A DNA stretch of 64,000 nucleotides from contig JADJPU010000001.1 in the NCBI GenBank assembly GCA_016713115.1, positions 682,001 to 746,000 on the forward strand, written 5' to 3'. The stretch is from Cellvibrionales bacterium. GTDB lineage: Bacteria > Pseudomonadota > Gammaproteobacteria > Pseudomonadales > UBA7239. Below are positions 1 to 8,282 of the stretch, one piece after another. The notes under the pieces were generated by a model. That model made no database searches and was not told the origin of the DNA. It was given only the letters and a program-made list of their open reading frames with translations. A program made the position numbers and the translations under genes. Every line of letters starts with the position of its first letter. The first letter of the stretch is position 1.

Positions 1-2
1 TC

Positions 3-614
3 AACAATTTGCGCATCCTGCTGCCAATGATCACCAGCACAGCAGAATTAGATCAAGCTTTGCAGTTGATTCATCGTGCGCGACAAGAATTACTTGAAGA
101 AGAGCATGACATTCATACACCACAAATCGGCGCAATGATCGAAGTACCAGCCGCACTTTATCAAGTACGCGAACTGGCACGGCGCACGGATTTTCTCTCG
201 GTCGGCACCAATGATTTAACACAATATCTGCTGGCAGTTGATCGCAACAATGCGCGCGTGGCTGGGCTTTACAGCCATTTACATCCTGCTGTTCTACAAG
301 CGCTGGCGCATATCGCCAACGAAGCGCACGCCGAAGGAAAAGCCGTCAGTGTCTGCGGTGAAATGGCGGGGGATCCCTGTGCTGCTGTCTTGTTGATGGC
401 GATGGGCTACGATGCTTTGTCGATGAACGCCAACAATTTGCCGAAAATAAAATCTGTCATTCGCAATTTACACATGACCGATGCAAAAAAACTATTGTCA
501 GAAGTCTTGGCTATGAATGATGTGCGCACGATCAGTAAACACGCCAATGGCACGCTGGCGCAATGGGGTGTCAACAAACGCCTTTTGCACAATGAAACTG
601 AAGAAGAGAACTAA
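3..614 (+). CDS. ptsP: PtsP (EI-Ntr) phosphoenolpyruvate-protein phosphotransferase, C-terminal part
   Basis: The reading frame is open from the left edge, so only the C-terminal ~203 residues are present. They match the PEP-binding barrel domain of enzyme I proteins. The SVGTNDLTQYLLAVDRNN stretch and the later VCGEMAGDP segment, with its conserved cysteine, are hallmarks of the domain that autophosphorylates with PEP. The tail resembles PtsP (nitrogen PTS, enzyme I-Ntr) more than the sugar PtsI, but the GAF domain that would settle this lies outside the window. It is a cytoplasmic enzyme that would pass phosphate to NPr and then to PtsN. It ends in TAA. The hairpin ~45 bases downstream has its U-rich side on the opposite strand, so termination of ptsP itself is unclear. 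Confidence 0.88.
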   Translation, partial: NNLRILLPMITSTAELDQALQLIHRARQELLEEEHDIHTPQIGAMIEVPAALYQVRELARRTDFLSVGTNDLTQYLLAVDRNNARVAGLYSHLHPAVLQALAHIANEAHAEGKAVSVCGEMAGDPCAAVLLMAMGYDALSMNANNLPKIKSVIRNLHMTDAKKLLSEVLAMNDVRTISKHANGTLAQWGVNKRLLHNETEEEN

Positions 615-651
615 CACTACTCTGCCAGTATTGACTCGAACAGAATATGTA

Positions 652-691
652 GAAAAAATAAACCCCGCAGCGCGTCCAGCGTTGCGGGGTT
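652..691 (-). terminator. Rho-independent terminator of the candidate small RNA
   Basis: A 13-bp stem (661-673 with 679-691, one G-U pair) closes a five-base loop, GGAC preceded by T on the minus strand. On the minus strand the stem is followed by TTTATTTTTT, so termination runs leftward. On the plus strand the stem is followed by C and G, so it is a poor terminator for ptsP. Confidence 0.75.
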
Positions 692-905
692 CTGGGTCCA
701 TCTGTTAGATGTCTTCCTTGTGCTCTCAAATAAGTACCTGCCGCTAGCAGGTCGCATCCTTGAGCGCCCTTCGAGATCAGTCCAATGCTCCATGCTCCTT
801 GACTGATCTTTACCTTTCGCCGTTTTACCGGCTGTCCGTTCGATTAGCACCTCCGTGTGTGCTGTCGTCCGTGTGTTGCCATTGTTGCCAAAACCACTCT
901 GTGCG
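652..905 (-). ncRNA. Candidate CsrB/RsmZ-type CsrA-sequestering small RNA
   Basis: The 435-base gap between ptsP and radA has no credible protein gene. Read on the minus strand it carries about ten GGA triplets in ~250 bases (plus-strand TCC at 675, 697, 715, 757, 781, 789, 796, 835, 852 and 868), more than twice the chance number. Several sit in CsrA-like contexts: CAAGGAG, CAAGGATG, ACAAGGAAG. Three lie in one 18-base loop closed by an 8-bp stem of GATCAGTC with GACTGATC (774-808), and another lies in the loop of the terminator hairpin. These are the features of RNAs that titrate CsrA/RsmA. The 3' end is set by the terminator. The 5' end is uncertain (somewhere ~835-910), because no convincing -10 was found. 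A GacA-type box lies just upstream. This is a pattern-based prediction; no homologous sequence was recognised. Confidence 0.6.
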
Positions 906-930
906 CATAGTCGCCAATGTCTCCAATTCA

Positions 931-948
931 TGTACGCCATTTCTTACA
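931..948. promoter_or_regulatory. GacA/UvrY-type upstream activating sequence
   Basis: The plus strand reads TGTACGCCATTTCTTACA, matching 11 of 12 fixed positions of the 18-bp palindrome TGTAAG-N6-CTTACA that GacA/UvrY response regulators use at csrB/rsmY/rsmZ promoters. It lies just upstream of the minus-strand small-RNA candidate and ~100 bp before radA. The consensus is recalled from the literature; the match is read directly. Confidence 0.6.
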
Positions 949-1049
949 AAGCGCGACACACAGTCTCGAAAAAGCCGTACTGCAAACAGTGTGGACACAG
1001 CGGTGTACCATGTGCGCCTCACTGACTATCAACATTTTCACACGCTCCC

Positions 1050-2420
1050 ATGACAAAAAATAAAACTGCTTTTGTTTGCAATGACTGTGGCGCCGACTAC
1101 AACAAATGGGCTGGGCAATGCACCGCTTGTGGCGGCTGGAATACGCTGTCTGAGGTGCGACTCGGCAGCAGCAAAAAAAACAGTGCTCCTGCGCGCCGCG
1201 ACGGTTTTGCCGGCAGTGCAGGCAGCGGCATACAAACACTGGATCAAATCGCGCTGCAAGAGCAAGCACGCCTACAAACCGGCAGTGCCGAGTTGGATCG
1301 CGTGCTCGGCGGCGGCTTGGTGGCAGGCTCTGCCGTACTCATAGGCGGCAACCCAGGTGCAGGTAAAAGCACTTTACTGCTACAGCTGTTGTGCCAACTT
1401 GCCGCCACACAAACCTGTTTGTATGTCACGGGTGAAGAATCACTGCAACAAGTTGCTATGCGCGCGCGGCGTTTGGGGCTGCCTGTCGATAAATTGCACA
1501 CGCTGTCGGAAACCAGCATTGAGTCGCTGCTGTCTGCTGCGGAATCGCTGTCTCCCGCCGTGATGGTGGTGGACTCCATCCAAGTGATGCACTGGCCGGA
1601 ATTGGCCTCCGCGCCCGGCTCTGTCAGCCAAGTGCGTGAATGCGCAGCACTGCTGACGCGCTTTGCCAAACAAACCGGCACGGTGCTGATTTTGGTGGGG
1701 CATGTCACCAAAGACGGCTCCCTCGCCGGCCCCAAAGTGCTGGAGCACATGATCGACGCCTCTATCATGCTGGATAGCACCGATGATTCCCGCTACCGCA
1801 CTCTGCGCAGCCACAAAAACCGTTTTGGCGCGGTGAATGAACTCGGCGTGTTCGCCATGACTGAACAAGGCTTGCGCGAAGTGAATAATCCTTCGGCAAT
1901 TTTTTTATCGCGCAGCGATGAGGTCAGTAGCGGCTCGGTGGTGATGGTGGTGTGGGAAGGCACGCGCCCGCTGTTGGTAGAAATTCAAGCATTGGTCGAC
2001 AGCAATGCCTACGGCAACCCGCGCCGCGTCGCCGTCGGGCTGGATCAAAATCGTTTGGCAATGTTGCTCGCTGTTCTACACCGCCACGGCGAATTGATGC
2101 TGGGCGATCAAGATGTGTTTGTGAATGTGGTAGGCGGCGTGAAAGTGAATGAAACCAGCGCGGATCTTGCGTCGTTATTGGCAATGGTTTCCAGCTTTCG
2201 CAATCGCCCGCTGCCGCGCGATCTCGTGGTGTTTGGTGAAGTGGGTTTATCGGGAGAAATTCGCCCTGTACCCAGCGGTCAAGAACGGATAAAGGAAGCG
2301 GCCAAACACGGTTTTCGCAAAGCCATTGTTCCTGCTGCTAACGCGCCGCGCGAAAAAATTGAGGGCATGGAAGTGATCGGCGTAAAAAAACTAGTGGAAG
2401 CGCTAGCGGCTACAGAGTAA
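1050..2420 (+). CDS. radA: DNA repair protein RadA
   Basis: This is a full-length 456-residue RadA/Sms, a RecA-like ATPase that drives branch migration and processing of recombination intermediates in the cytoplasm. In order it has an N-terminal four-cysteine zinc finger (C10, C13, C24, C27), a Walker A motif GGNPGAGKST (99-108), the RadA-specific KNRFG motif (256-260), and a C-terminal Lon-like domain. The ATG start places the zinc finger at the usual position, although no strong ribosome binding site precedes it. It is monocistronic: ptsP is upstream across the RNA-like gap, and the next gene converges with only 13 bases between stop codons. Confidence 0.97.
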   Translation: MTKNKTAFVCNDCGADYNKWAGQCTACGGWNTLSEVRLGSSKKNSAPARRDGFAGSAGSGIQTLDQIALQEQARLQTGSAELDRVLGGGLVAGSAVLIGGNPGAGKSTLLLQLLCQLAATQTCLYVTGEESLQQVAMRARRLGLPVDKLHTLSETSIESLLSAAESLSPAVMVVDSIQVMHWPELASAPGSVSQVRECAALLTRFAKQTGTVLILVGHVTKDGSLAGPKVLEHMIDASIMLDSTDDSRYRTLRSHKNRFGAVNELGVFAMTEQGLREVNNPSAIFLSRSDEVSSGSVVMVVWEGTRPLLVEIQALVDSNAYGNPRRVAVGLDQNRLAMLLAVLHRHGELMLGDQDVFVNVVGGVKVNETSADLASLLAMVSSFRNRPLPRDLVVFGEVGLSGEIRPVPSGQERIKEAAKHGFRKAIVPAANAPREKIEGMEVIGVKKLVEALAATE

Positions 2421-2433
2421 GCGAAAATTCAGC

Positions 2434-3723
2434 TTAATAGTTGTACTGCTTCCCAAGAAAAATCTGCCACCGAATAAAAAAAGGCAGCCCAAAAAGAATG
2501 ACATTAGGCAACCCTCTCAGCACTATATACATCATGCGCACAGAACTATCCATGTCGATAAAATACTGAATATCATTATCAATTGACATGACTACCGTAA
2601 TAGACAAAGAAATTATCGAATAGGTGAATAAAGATAGCAGCCCCCATTCCACCCGGTCTTGCTTCGCCAAAAATATAGCGACAACAACAGCAGGAACCAA
2701 TAGGTGTATCTGATAATTCCACCACGAATTTGGCATACACAAAACCAGCAATGCAACAATTACAGCGTAATCAATAGCTGCAACCATATTTTTTTTCTTA
2801 GTGACTAGCGGCCTCACACTGGATGGGTAGAGCGACAAAAACAACAGCGAGAGAAAAATGATGGTGCCGGCGCGCTTTGCACTCTCGGGTGACAGAAGAT
2901 CAAAATACAATGCATAACTAGGGAGCGATGTGTTTTCATAAAAAAACAGATAGGGCAACTCTTTAAGCTGCTGGGGAAGCGCCACCAAAAAATATGTTAC
3001 ATTTTCCTTCACACCCATAACAAAAATAGAAAACAACAAACAAACAAAACTAGCACACACCGCACCCCAAACAGACTTCCATCTACGCGTTAACAAAAAA
3101 TAGCATAGGAAAACTCCAGGGTAGATTTTCAACATAGCCCCAAACCCAATACAGGAACCAGCCAGAAAATCACGACCTCTTGAAAGGCAAGCCAAAGAAA
3201 GGCAAACAATCAATAGAAGACATGGCTCAAGTAAAAGGAGCATCAAATTATTTTCCATCGTAGGAACCATCATAGCTACGACAAAAAAAACAGCAAAAAG
3301 AAAGGCCAAAGAATGTCTTGCAAAGGCACCAAGCCAGCAACAAAAAACAGCTCCTAGAAAACATGCGGCATGAGCAAATGACAAAAAGTTAAATATTACC
3401 TCTCTAGAAAATCCAAGTTTTATTACAAAAACTAAAAGAGAAGGTGACAGCGGCGGATGCGGATATCCAACAGGGACAGAAGGTTTATAAAGGGAGGGAT
3501 CCTGACTGTATAAAACACCTGTTTTTATAAACTCGTTAGCGAAATCAAATATGAATGGGAAATCCCAAATTCCAAAACTATCGTGCCGCAAGTAAATTCT
3601 TACAATTACACTAACGATCGCAATAAAAGCTAACAAATATAAGAGTGGGAAAGCTATGCGCTCAGTATTACTACGCGTAGGCGCTTTCGCTTTTGAGGAC
3701 ACCTCCCCTTTCGTCGCTAACAC
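2434..3723 (-). CDS. Polytopic membrane glycosyltransferase, GT87 (DUF2029)-like
   Basis: This is a 429-residue, very hydrophobic protein with about ten predicted membrane segments. An early extracytoplasmic loop holds an FDFANEF-type acidic motif and a YPHPP motif, and KIYP begins a later segment. Both are typical of GT87/DUF2029 mannosyltransferase-like proteins, which use polyprenyl-phosphate sugars as donors on the periplasmic face. The acceptor cannot be told from sequence. The gene is visibly AT-richer than both neighbours and sits between radA (convergent) and a cyclase gene on the same strand 22 bases upstream, which suggests a later insertion. Family assignment is by motif and topology only. 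Confidence 0.6.
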   Translation of the reverse strand: MLATKGEVSSKAKAPTRSNTERIAFPLLYLLAFIAIVSVIVRIYLRHDSFGIWDFPFIFDFANEFIKTGVLYSQDPSLYKPSVPVGYPHPPLSPSLLVFVIKLGFSREVIFNFLSFAHAACFLGAVFCCWLGAFARHSLAFLFAVFFVVAMMVPTMENNLMLLLLEPCLLLIVCLSLACLSRGRDFLAGSCIGFGAMLKIYPGVFLCYFLLTRRWKSVWGAVCASFVCLLFSIFVMGVKENVTYFLVALPQQLKELPYLFFYENTSLPSYALYFDLLSPESAKRAGTIIFLSLLFLSLYPSSVRPLVTKKKNMVAAIDYAVIVALLVLCMPNSWWNYQIHLLVPAVVVAIFLAKQDRVEWGLLSLFTYSIISLSITVVMSIDNDIQYFIDMDSSVRMMYIVLRGLPNVILFGLPFFIRWQIFLGKQYNY

Positions 3724-3745
3724 TATGTAAGCACCTTACACTGAG

Positions 3746-5308
3746 TTACAACAAAGAAGACTTTGTGCGATACAAAGACACGCAGTTACGGCCGCGCTCT
3801 TTACTTTCATACAAAGCTTGATCAGCCATTTCAATCAAGTCACCGTAATGCAGTGCATCTTCCGGCACTACACACGCAACGCCGACACTGATCGTCACCA
3901 CACCAAAGTTCGCATTAGCTGCGTGCTCGATACCCAACTCCTGTACAGACAGCCTGCATTTTTCTGCCACTTCACGCGCGGCCTCCAAAGTGGTTTCCGG
4001 CAAAATAACAGCGAACTCTTCACCACCATAACGCGCCACAACATCACCGGGGCGATGTACGCTTTTTTGTAAGGCTTGCGCCACATCATGCAAACAACGA
4101 TCACCACGCACATGACCATAGACATCATTGTATTTTTTAAAGTTGTCGACATCGCACAAAATGATAGTAAGCGGACGGAAAAACCGCTGCGCGCGCGGCC
4201 ACTCTTTATGCACAACCTCAAAGAAACGGCGGCGGTTGGGGATGCGTGTTAAACCATCCATCAACGCCGCATCTTGCAGCTCGTTATCCATACGACGCAG
4301 CACACGCAAATACGCCTCGATCATCAGAGAAAACAACAAAATGCCGACACCCAACATATATGGGAACAAAGTGCGCTGACTACTGAAATAAGTTTTAGAT
4401 GGCGTGCCAACCAAAAACCACTGTAAGTCTGCGATGGGAGACAACTGCTTCGAATACACGAAGCGCTCGTCATCAATGAGGTCTGAACCAACATGCTCAG
4501 ATACGCGAATGGATGCACCGCTCACCTGACCGGAATTGTCATCCAAGGCAATATCGTTGGCTTCATTCCAGTTCCACGCATTTTCTAAGACATCGTTGAA
4601 AATAGTGTCAATATCGTAAAGACCAACAACAAAACCTTTGATCGCTTTCTGACGATCTTCTTCACTCTCTGCATTTTGTGAGTACAAAGGTAGCGAAATA
4701 AAATAAATATATTTTTGCTTGCCATCCTCCGTAATTTTTAACGGTGTCGAAGCAATTGCCTGATCATTCGATGTCGCCGTCTCCAACGCTGTGCGCGTTA
4801 CAATCGTGGATGCCAAATCATAACCAACCGGCAACTCTTTACTGTTTTCCGGCTCCGACATCATGATGGGGTAATATTCATCGCTAACCGGAGACAGTGA
4901 GTAGTGACCACTGCCTTCTTGCGATTCCGCCACATCTGTGATGCCTTGAATAGCAAATTTCTTTTTTAATTCCGCCTCAAATGCGGGGCGATTTTCATTC
5001 GATACGCGCGGCACCCACTTCATGCCGAATACACCGTCGTTGTATTCGCGTGCGTTGCGGCTAAATGTAGAAAAACCTCGCTGCTCGACTTGGGGAAACG
5101 CTTCATGAAAGCTGCGAAACGAATTCAGAACCGCAATGTTTCTACCTAGCTCCAATTCCAATGAGCTGGCTAACGCATCCACCTGCGAAGTGAATTCTTG
5201 AAAAATTTGCTGGCGTTCGTGTTTATAAGACACCACAAACGATGTCACTGCCAGAGAAACACCCAGCAGCAAATTCAGCATTCGTATGTAGGTAAAGTGA
5301 CTCAACAT
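3746..5308 (-). CDS. Membrane diguanylate cyclase with CHASE sensor domain
   Basis: This 520-residue protein has an N-terminal membrane anchor (~10-27), a periplasmic CHASE-type ligand-binding domain (~70-300), a second membrane segment (~315-338) and a C-terminal GGDEF domain. The active-site motif is GGEEF (428-432), an active variant. An RxxD inhibitory site, RPGD (419-422), lies exactly five residues before it, so product inhibition by cyclic di-GMP is expected. There is no EAL domain. It should synthesise cyclic di-GMP in response to an external small molecule. It is followed by the GT87-like gene in the same direction and is divergent from mrp. The ligand is unknown. Confidence 0.9.
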   Translation of the reverse strand: MLSHFTYIRMLNLLLGVSLAVTSFVVSYKHERQQIFQEFTSQVDALASSLELELGRNIAVLNSFRSFHEAFPQVEQRGFSTFSRNAREYNDGVFGMKWVPRVSNENRPAFEAELKKKFAIQGITDVAESQEGSGHYSLSPVSDEYYPIMMSEPENSKELPVGYDLASTIVTRTALETATSNDQAIASTPLKITEDGKQKYIYFISLPLYSQNAESEEDRQKAIKGFVVGLYDIDTIFNDVLENAWNWNEANDIALDDNSGQVSGASIRVSEHVGSDLIDDERFVYSKQLSPIADLQWFLVGTPSKTYFSSQRTLFPYMLGVGILLFSLMIEAYLRVLRRMDNELQDAALMDGLTRIPNRRRFFEVVHKEWPRAQRFFRPLTIILCDVDNFKKYNDVYGHVRGDRCLHDVAQALQKSVHRPGDVVARYGGEEFAVILPETTLEAAREVAEKCRLSVQELGIEHAANANFGVVTISVGVACVVPEDALHYGDLIEMADQALYESKERGRNCVSLYRTKSSLL

Positions 5309-5447
5309 TTACGCATCTTCCGTGCCTAGCTCCCCACCCAAGAACAACCACCCCCAACTATTATTGTTTCTCTGCCTGTTGGAGCAAATGGTAGAATTGA
5401 GCTCGTAAGTTTTGTCGATAGTAACAACCTCTTTGAGCAATAGCCAC

Positions 5448-6545
5448 ATGGCCGCCTTGATCCCCCAAATTGAAACTGCCTTGCAACATTGGACAGCCCC
5501 TTACCTACAAACCGACTTGGTCACAGCCGGTTGTCTGCGCCGCATCCGAGTCGATCAGAATGTCGCTTCCATTGAAATAGAGTTTGGCTTCCCAATTTCC
5601 GCGCAGCAACGCGACAACATTGATACTGACTTGCAACAACACATCAAACAAGCGCTGCCTGAGTTGTCTCACATTGCGCTGGATATTCGCTGGCGCGTCG
5701 CCAATCACGAAAGCCACAGCAAAGCGGCGCCCATGCGCAGAGTCAGCAATTTAATCGCCGTTGCCTCCGGTAAAGGCGGCGTGGGCAAATCCACCACGGC
5801 GGTCAATTTGGCTTTGGCTCTCACTGCTGAAGGCGCGCGCGTCGGTTTATTGGACGCAGATATCTATGGCCCCAGCATTCCCGTGATGATGGGTATTGCG
5901 CCCGATGCCCGCCCCGACACCCGCGATCAAAAATACTTCGTGCCTATGCAGGCGCACGGCGTGCAGCTGATGTCGATGGGCGTGTTAGTGACCGAGCAAA
6001 CGCCCATGGTGTGGCGCGGCCCTATGGCCAGCGGCGCGCTGCAACAACTGCTCAACCAAACCCTGTGGGATGAGTTGGATTATTTGTTGATCGACATGCC
6101 GCCGGGTACGGGCGACATTCAGCTGACGCTGTCGCAATCTGCGCCGCTGACCGCCGCCGTGGTGGTGACCACGCCGCAAGACATTGCTCTGCTGGATGCG
6201 CGCAAAGGCATCGAAGCCTTCCGCAAAATTCACACGCCCGTACTCGGCATCATTGAAAATATGAGCATGCATACTTGCAGCCAATGCGGTCACACCGAGC
6301 ATATTTTTGGTGCCGGTGGCGGCGAACGCATCGCCGAGGAGTATCAAGTGCCCCTGCTAGGCTCTCTACCTCTGGATCGCCATATCCGCGAGCAAGCGGG
6401 CAGCGGCACGCCCACTGTAGCGGCAGAGCCAGCTGGCAAGCTGGCAAGCTACTACCGCGAGATTGCACTGAACATGGCGGCACAGTTGTCGCGACTGCCA
6501 GTGAGCAACAGCATCCCTGGCGTGGTGCAAGTGAAAAACGAGTGA
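5448..6545 (+). CDS. mrp: Mrp/ApbC-type iron-sulfur cluster carrier ATPase
   Basis: This is a P-loop NTPase of the Mrp/NBP35 family, which holds and delivers Fe-S clusters to apoproteins. An N-terminal MIP18/DUF59-like domain (~1-95) precedes the deviant Walker A motif SGKGGVGKST. Further motifs are the MPPGTGD switch and a C-terminal CSQC pair that bridges the cluster in the dimer. The ATG at 5448 (365 residues) is preferred. A TTG 36 bases upstream is in frame and would add 12 residues; neither has a strong ribosome binding site. The gene is followed 51 bases later by ppa on the same strand and is divergent from the cyclase gene. Confidence 0.93.
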   Translation: MAALIPQIETALQHWTAPYLQTDLVTAGCLRRIRVDQNVASIEIEFGFPISAQQRDNIDTDLQQHIKQALPELSHIALDIRWRVANHESHSKAAPMRRVSNLIAVASGKGGVGKSTTAVNLALALTAEGARVGLLDADIYGPSIPVMMGIAPDARPDTRDQKYFVPMQAHGVQLMSMGVLVTEQTPMVWRGPMASGALQQLLNQTLWDELDYLLIDMPPGTGDIQLTLSQSAPLTAAVVVTTPQDIALLDARKGIEAFRKIHTPVLGIIENMSMHTCSQCGHTEHIFGAGGGERIAEEYQVPLLGSLPLDRHIREQAGSGTPTVAAEPAGKLASYYREIALNMAAQLSRLPVSNSIPGVVQVKNE

Positions 6546-6596
6546 GCCACTGCTACAATTCCGCCGCTTTTTTACCCACCCGCACGAGACAACATC

Positions 6597-7133
6597 ATGA
6601 GCTATAACGACCTGCCTCCTGGCAAAGAACTCCCGCACGATATTTATGTGGCTATCGAAATTCCGGCCAACCACGCGCCGATCAAATACGAAATCGACAA
6701 AGACAGCGATTGCTTGATGGTTGATCGCTTCATGGCTACGCCGATGTTTTATCCCACCAACTACGGTTACATCCCAGGCACACTGTCAGAAGACGGCGAT
6801 GCATTGGATGTGTTGGTTGTTACGCCATACCCTGTAACACCAGGTTCCGTTATCCGCGCGCGCCCCATCGGCATACTGAACATGTCAGATGAAGCGGGCA
6901 AAGATGCCAAGCTGCTCGCCGTACCGCACAAAAAATTGTCGGCGCTGTACGACAATGTGAAAGAAATTTCTGATTTGCCACAACTGTTAATCAAACAGAT
7001 CGAACACTTTTTTGAGAACTACAAAGATCTGGAGCCTGGCAAATGGGTGAAAGTGGATGGCTGGCAAGATGCCAAAGCGGCCGAGGCGGAAATCCTCAAA
7101 GCGCGCGAGGCCTACCTGAAAGAAAACGCGTAA
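6597..7133 (+). CDS. ppa: Inorganic pyrophosphatase, family I
   Basis: A 178-residue soluble pyrophosphatase that hydrolyses PPi to phosphate and pulls biosynthetic reactions forward. It has the family I signature EDGDALDVLV with its metal-binding aspartates, and conserved upstream elements (YEIDK, FYPTNYGYIPGT). Length and ends match the bacterial hexameric family. It lies downstream of mrp and ends just before a strong bidirectional terminator shared with the convergent fba gene. Confidence 0.97.
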   Translation: MSYNDLPPGKELPHDIYVAIEIPANHAPIKYEIDKDSDCLMVDRFMATPMFYPTNYGYIPGTLSEDGDALDVLVVTPYPVTPGSVIRARPIGILNMSDEAGKDAKLLAVPHKKLSALYDNVKEISDLPQLLIKQIEHFFENYKDLEPGKWVKVDGWQDAKAAEAEILKAREAYLKENA

Positions 7134-7153
7134 TTTTCTTTTTCAACAAGCAT

Positions 7154-7186
7154 AAAAAAAGGCCGCATCATCAGCGGCCTTTTTTT
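7154..7186. terminator. Bidirectional terminator between ppa and fba
   Basis: The hairpin has GGCCGC (7161-7166) pairing with GCGGCC (7174-7179), flanked by seven A residues on the left and seven T residues on the right. It therefore acts as a Rho-independent terminator in both directions for the convergent genes. Confidence 0.93.
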
Positions 7187-7200
7187 ATTGCAGGAAAAAA

Positions 7201-8265
7201 TCACTTCACCTGTTGGCTGAGTTCGCCTTTGGCGTAGCGATCTGTCATCACTTCCAGTGAAAGCGGTTTGATTTTGCTCGCCTGACCGGCGGTGCCAAAC
7301 GCTTCGTAGCGTTGAATACACACATCGCGCATTGCGCCCACGGTTTCTTTCAAATATTTGCGTGGATCAAACTCGGCAGGATTTTTCGCCATGAAACGGC
7401 GAATCGCGCCCGTGGACGCCAAGCGCAAATCGGTATCGATATTTACTTTGCGCACGCCGTGTTTAATCGCTTCTACAATTTGTTCCACCGGCACACCGTA
7501 AGTTTCTTTGATGTCGCCGCCGTATTCATTGATGATCGCCAGCCAATCTTGCGGCACAGATGAAGAACCGTGCATCACCAAATGCGTGTTGGGAATGCGC
7601 GCATGAATTGCTTTGACTTGTTCTATCGCCAAAATATCGCCCGTGGGTGGACGCGTAAATTTGTAAGCGCCGTGCGAAGTGCCGATCGCAATCGCCAGCG
7701 CATCCACACCAGTGTCGCGCACAAAATTGGCGGCTTCTTCTGGATCTGTTAACAGCTGTGAATGATCGAGTACACCTTCTGCACCGTGGCCATCTTCTTC
7801 GCCCATCATGCCGGTTTCTAAAGAACCGAGGCAGCCGATTTCACCTTCCACCGACACGCCGCAAGCGTGCGCAAAATCCACCACAGTTTTGGTGACACGC
7901 GCGTTGTAGTCGTAATCCATCGGCGTTTTGCCGTCTTCGCCCAGTGAGCCATCCATCATCACCGAAGAAAAGCCGAGTTGGATGGAGCGTTGGCACACAG
8001 CCGGGCTCACGCCGTGATCTTGGTGCATCACCACAGGAATATGCGGAAACTCCTCCACCGCCGCTAAAATTAAATGGCGCAGAAACGGCGCACCGGCGTA
8101 TTTGCGCGCACCGGCCGAGGCCTGCACGATCACGGGTGAATCGGTTTTATCTGCCGCTTCCATGATGGCGCGCATCTGCTCCAAGTTATTCACATTGAAA
8201 GCAGGCACGCCGTAGTTGTATTCCGCAGCGTGATCGAGCAATTGACGCAAACTTACCAAGGCCAT
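7201..8265 (-). CDS. fba: Class II fructose-bisphosphate aldolase (Calvin-type subgroup)
   Basis: A 354-residue zinc-dependent aldolase that interconverts fructose 1,6-bisphosphate with dihydroxyacetone phosphate and glyceraldehyde 3-phosphate. Zinc-ligand and catalytic segments are visible: VMHQDHG near residue 80, EGEIGCLG, HGSSSVP, and the phosphate-binding NIDTDLR. The long form with the GEEDGHGAEG insertion is the type found in pseudomonads and carbon-fixing bacteria. A GGAG ribosome binding site lies 7 bases before ATG. It is 17 bases downstream of pgk and clearly co-transcribed with it. Confidence 0.96.
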   Translation of the reverse strand: MALVSLRQLLDHAAEYNYGVPAFNVNNLEQMRAIMEAADKTDSPVIVQASAGARKYAGAPFLRHLILAAVEEFPHIPVVMHQDHGVSPAVCQRSIQLGFSSVMMDGSLGEDGKTPMDYDYNARVTKTVVDFAHACGVSVEGEIGCLGSLETGMMGEEDGHGAEGVLDHSQLLTDPEEAANFVRDTGVDALAIAIGTSHGAYKFTRPPTGDILAIEQVKAIHARIPNTHLVMHGSSSVPQDWLAIINEYGGDIKETYGVPVEQIVEAIKHGVRKVNIDTDLRLASTGAIRRFMAKNPAEFDPRKYLKETVGAMRDVCIQRYEAFGTAGQASKIKPLSLEVMTDRYAKGELSQQVK

Positions 8266-8282
8266 AAAAAATCTCCGTTAAT

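Noticed and set aside
652..905. 6S RNA (ssrS) as identity of the small RNA
   Set aside because: It lacks the long symmetric rod with a central bubble and shows no similarity to 6S conserved blocks; the GGA repeats fit CsrB-type RNAs instead.
617..940. 107-codon minus-strand open frame in the ptsP-radA gap
   Set aside because: It has no ribosome binding site or domain, and it runs through the terminator hairpin. Its sequence is better explained by GGA-rich structured RNA.
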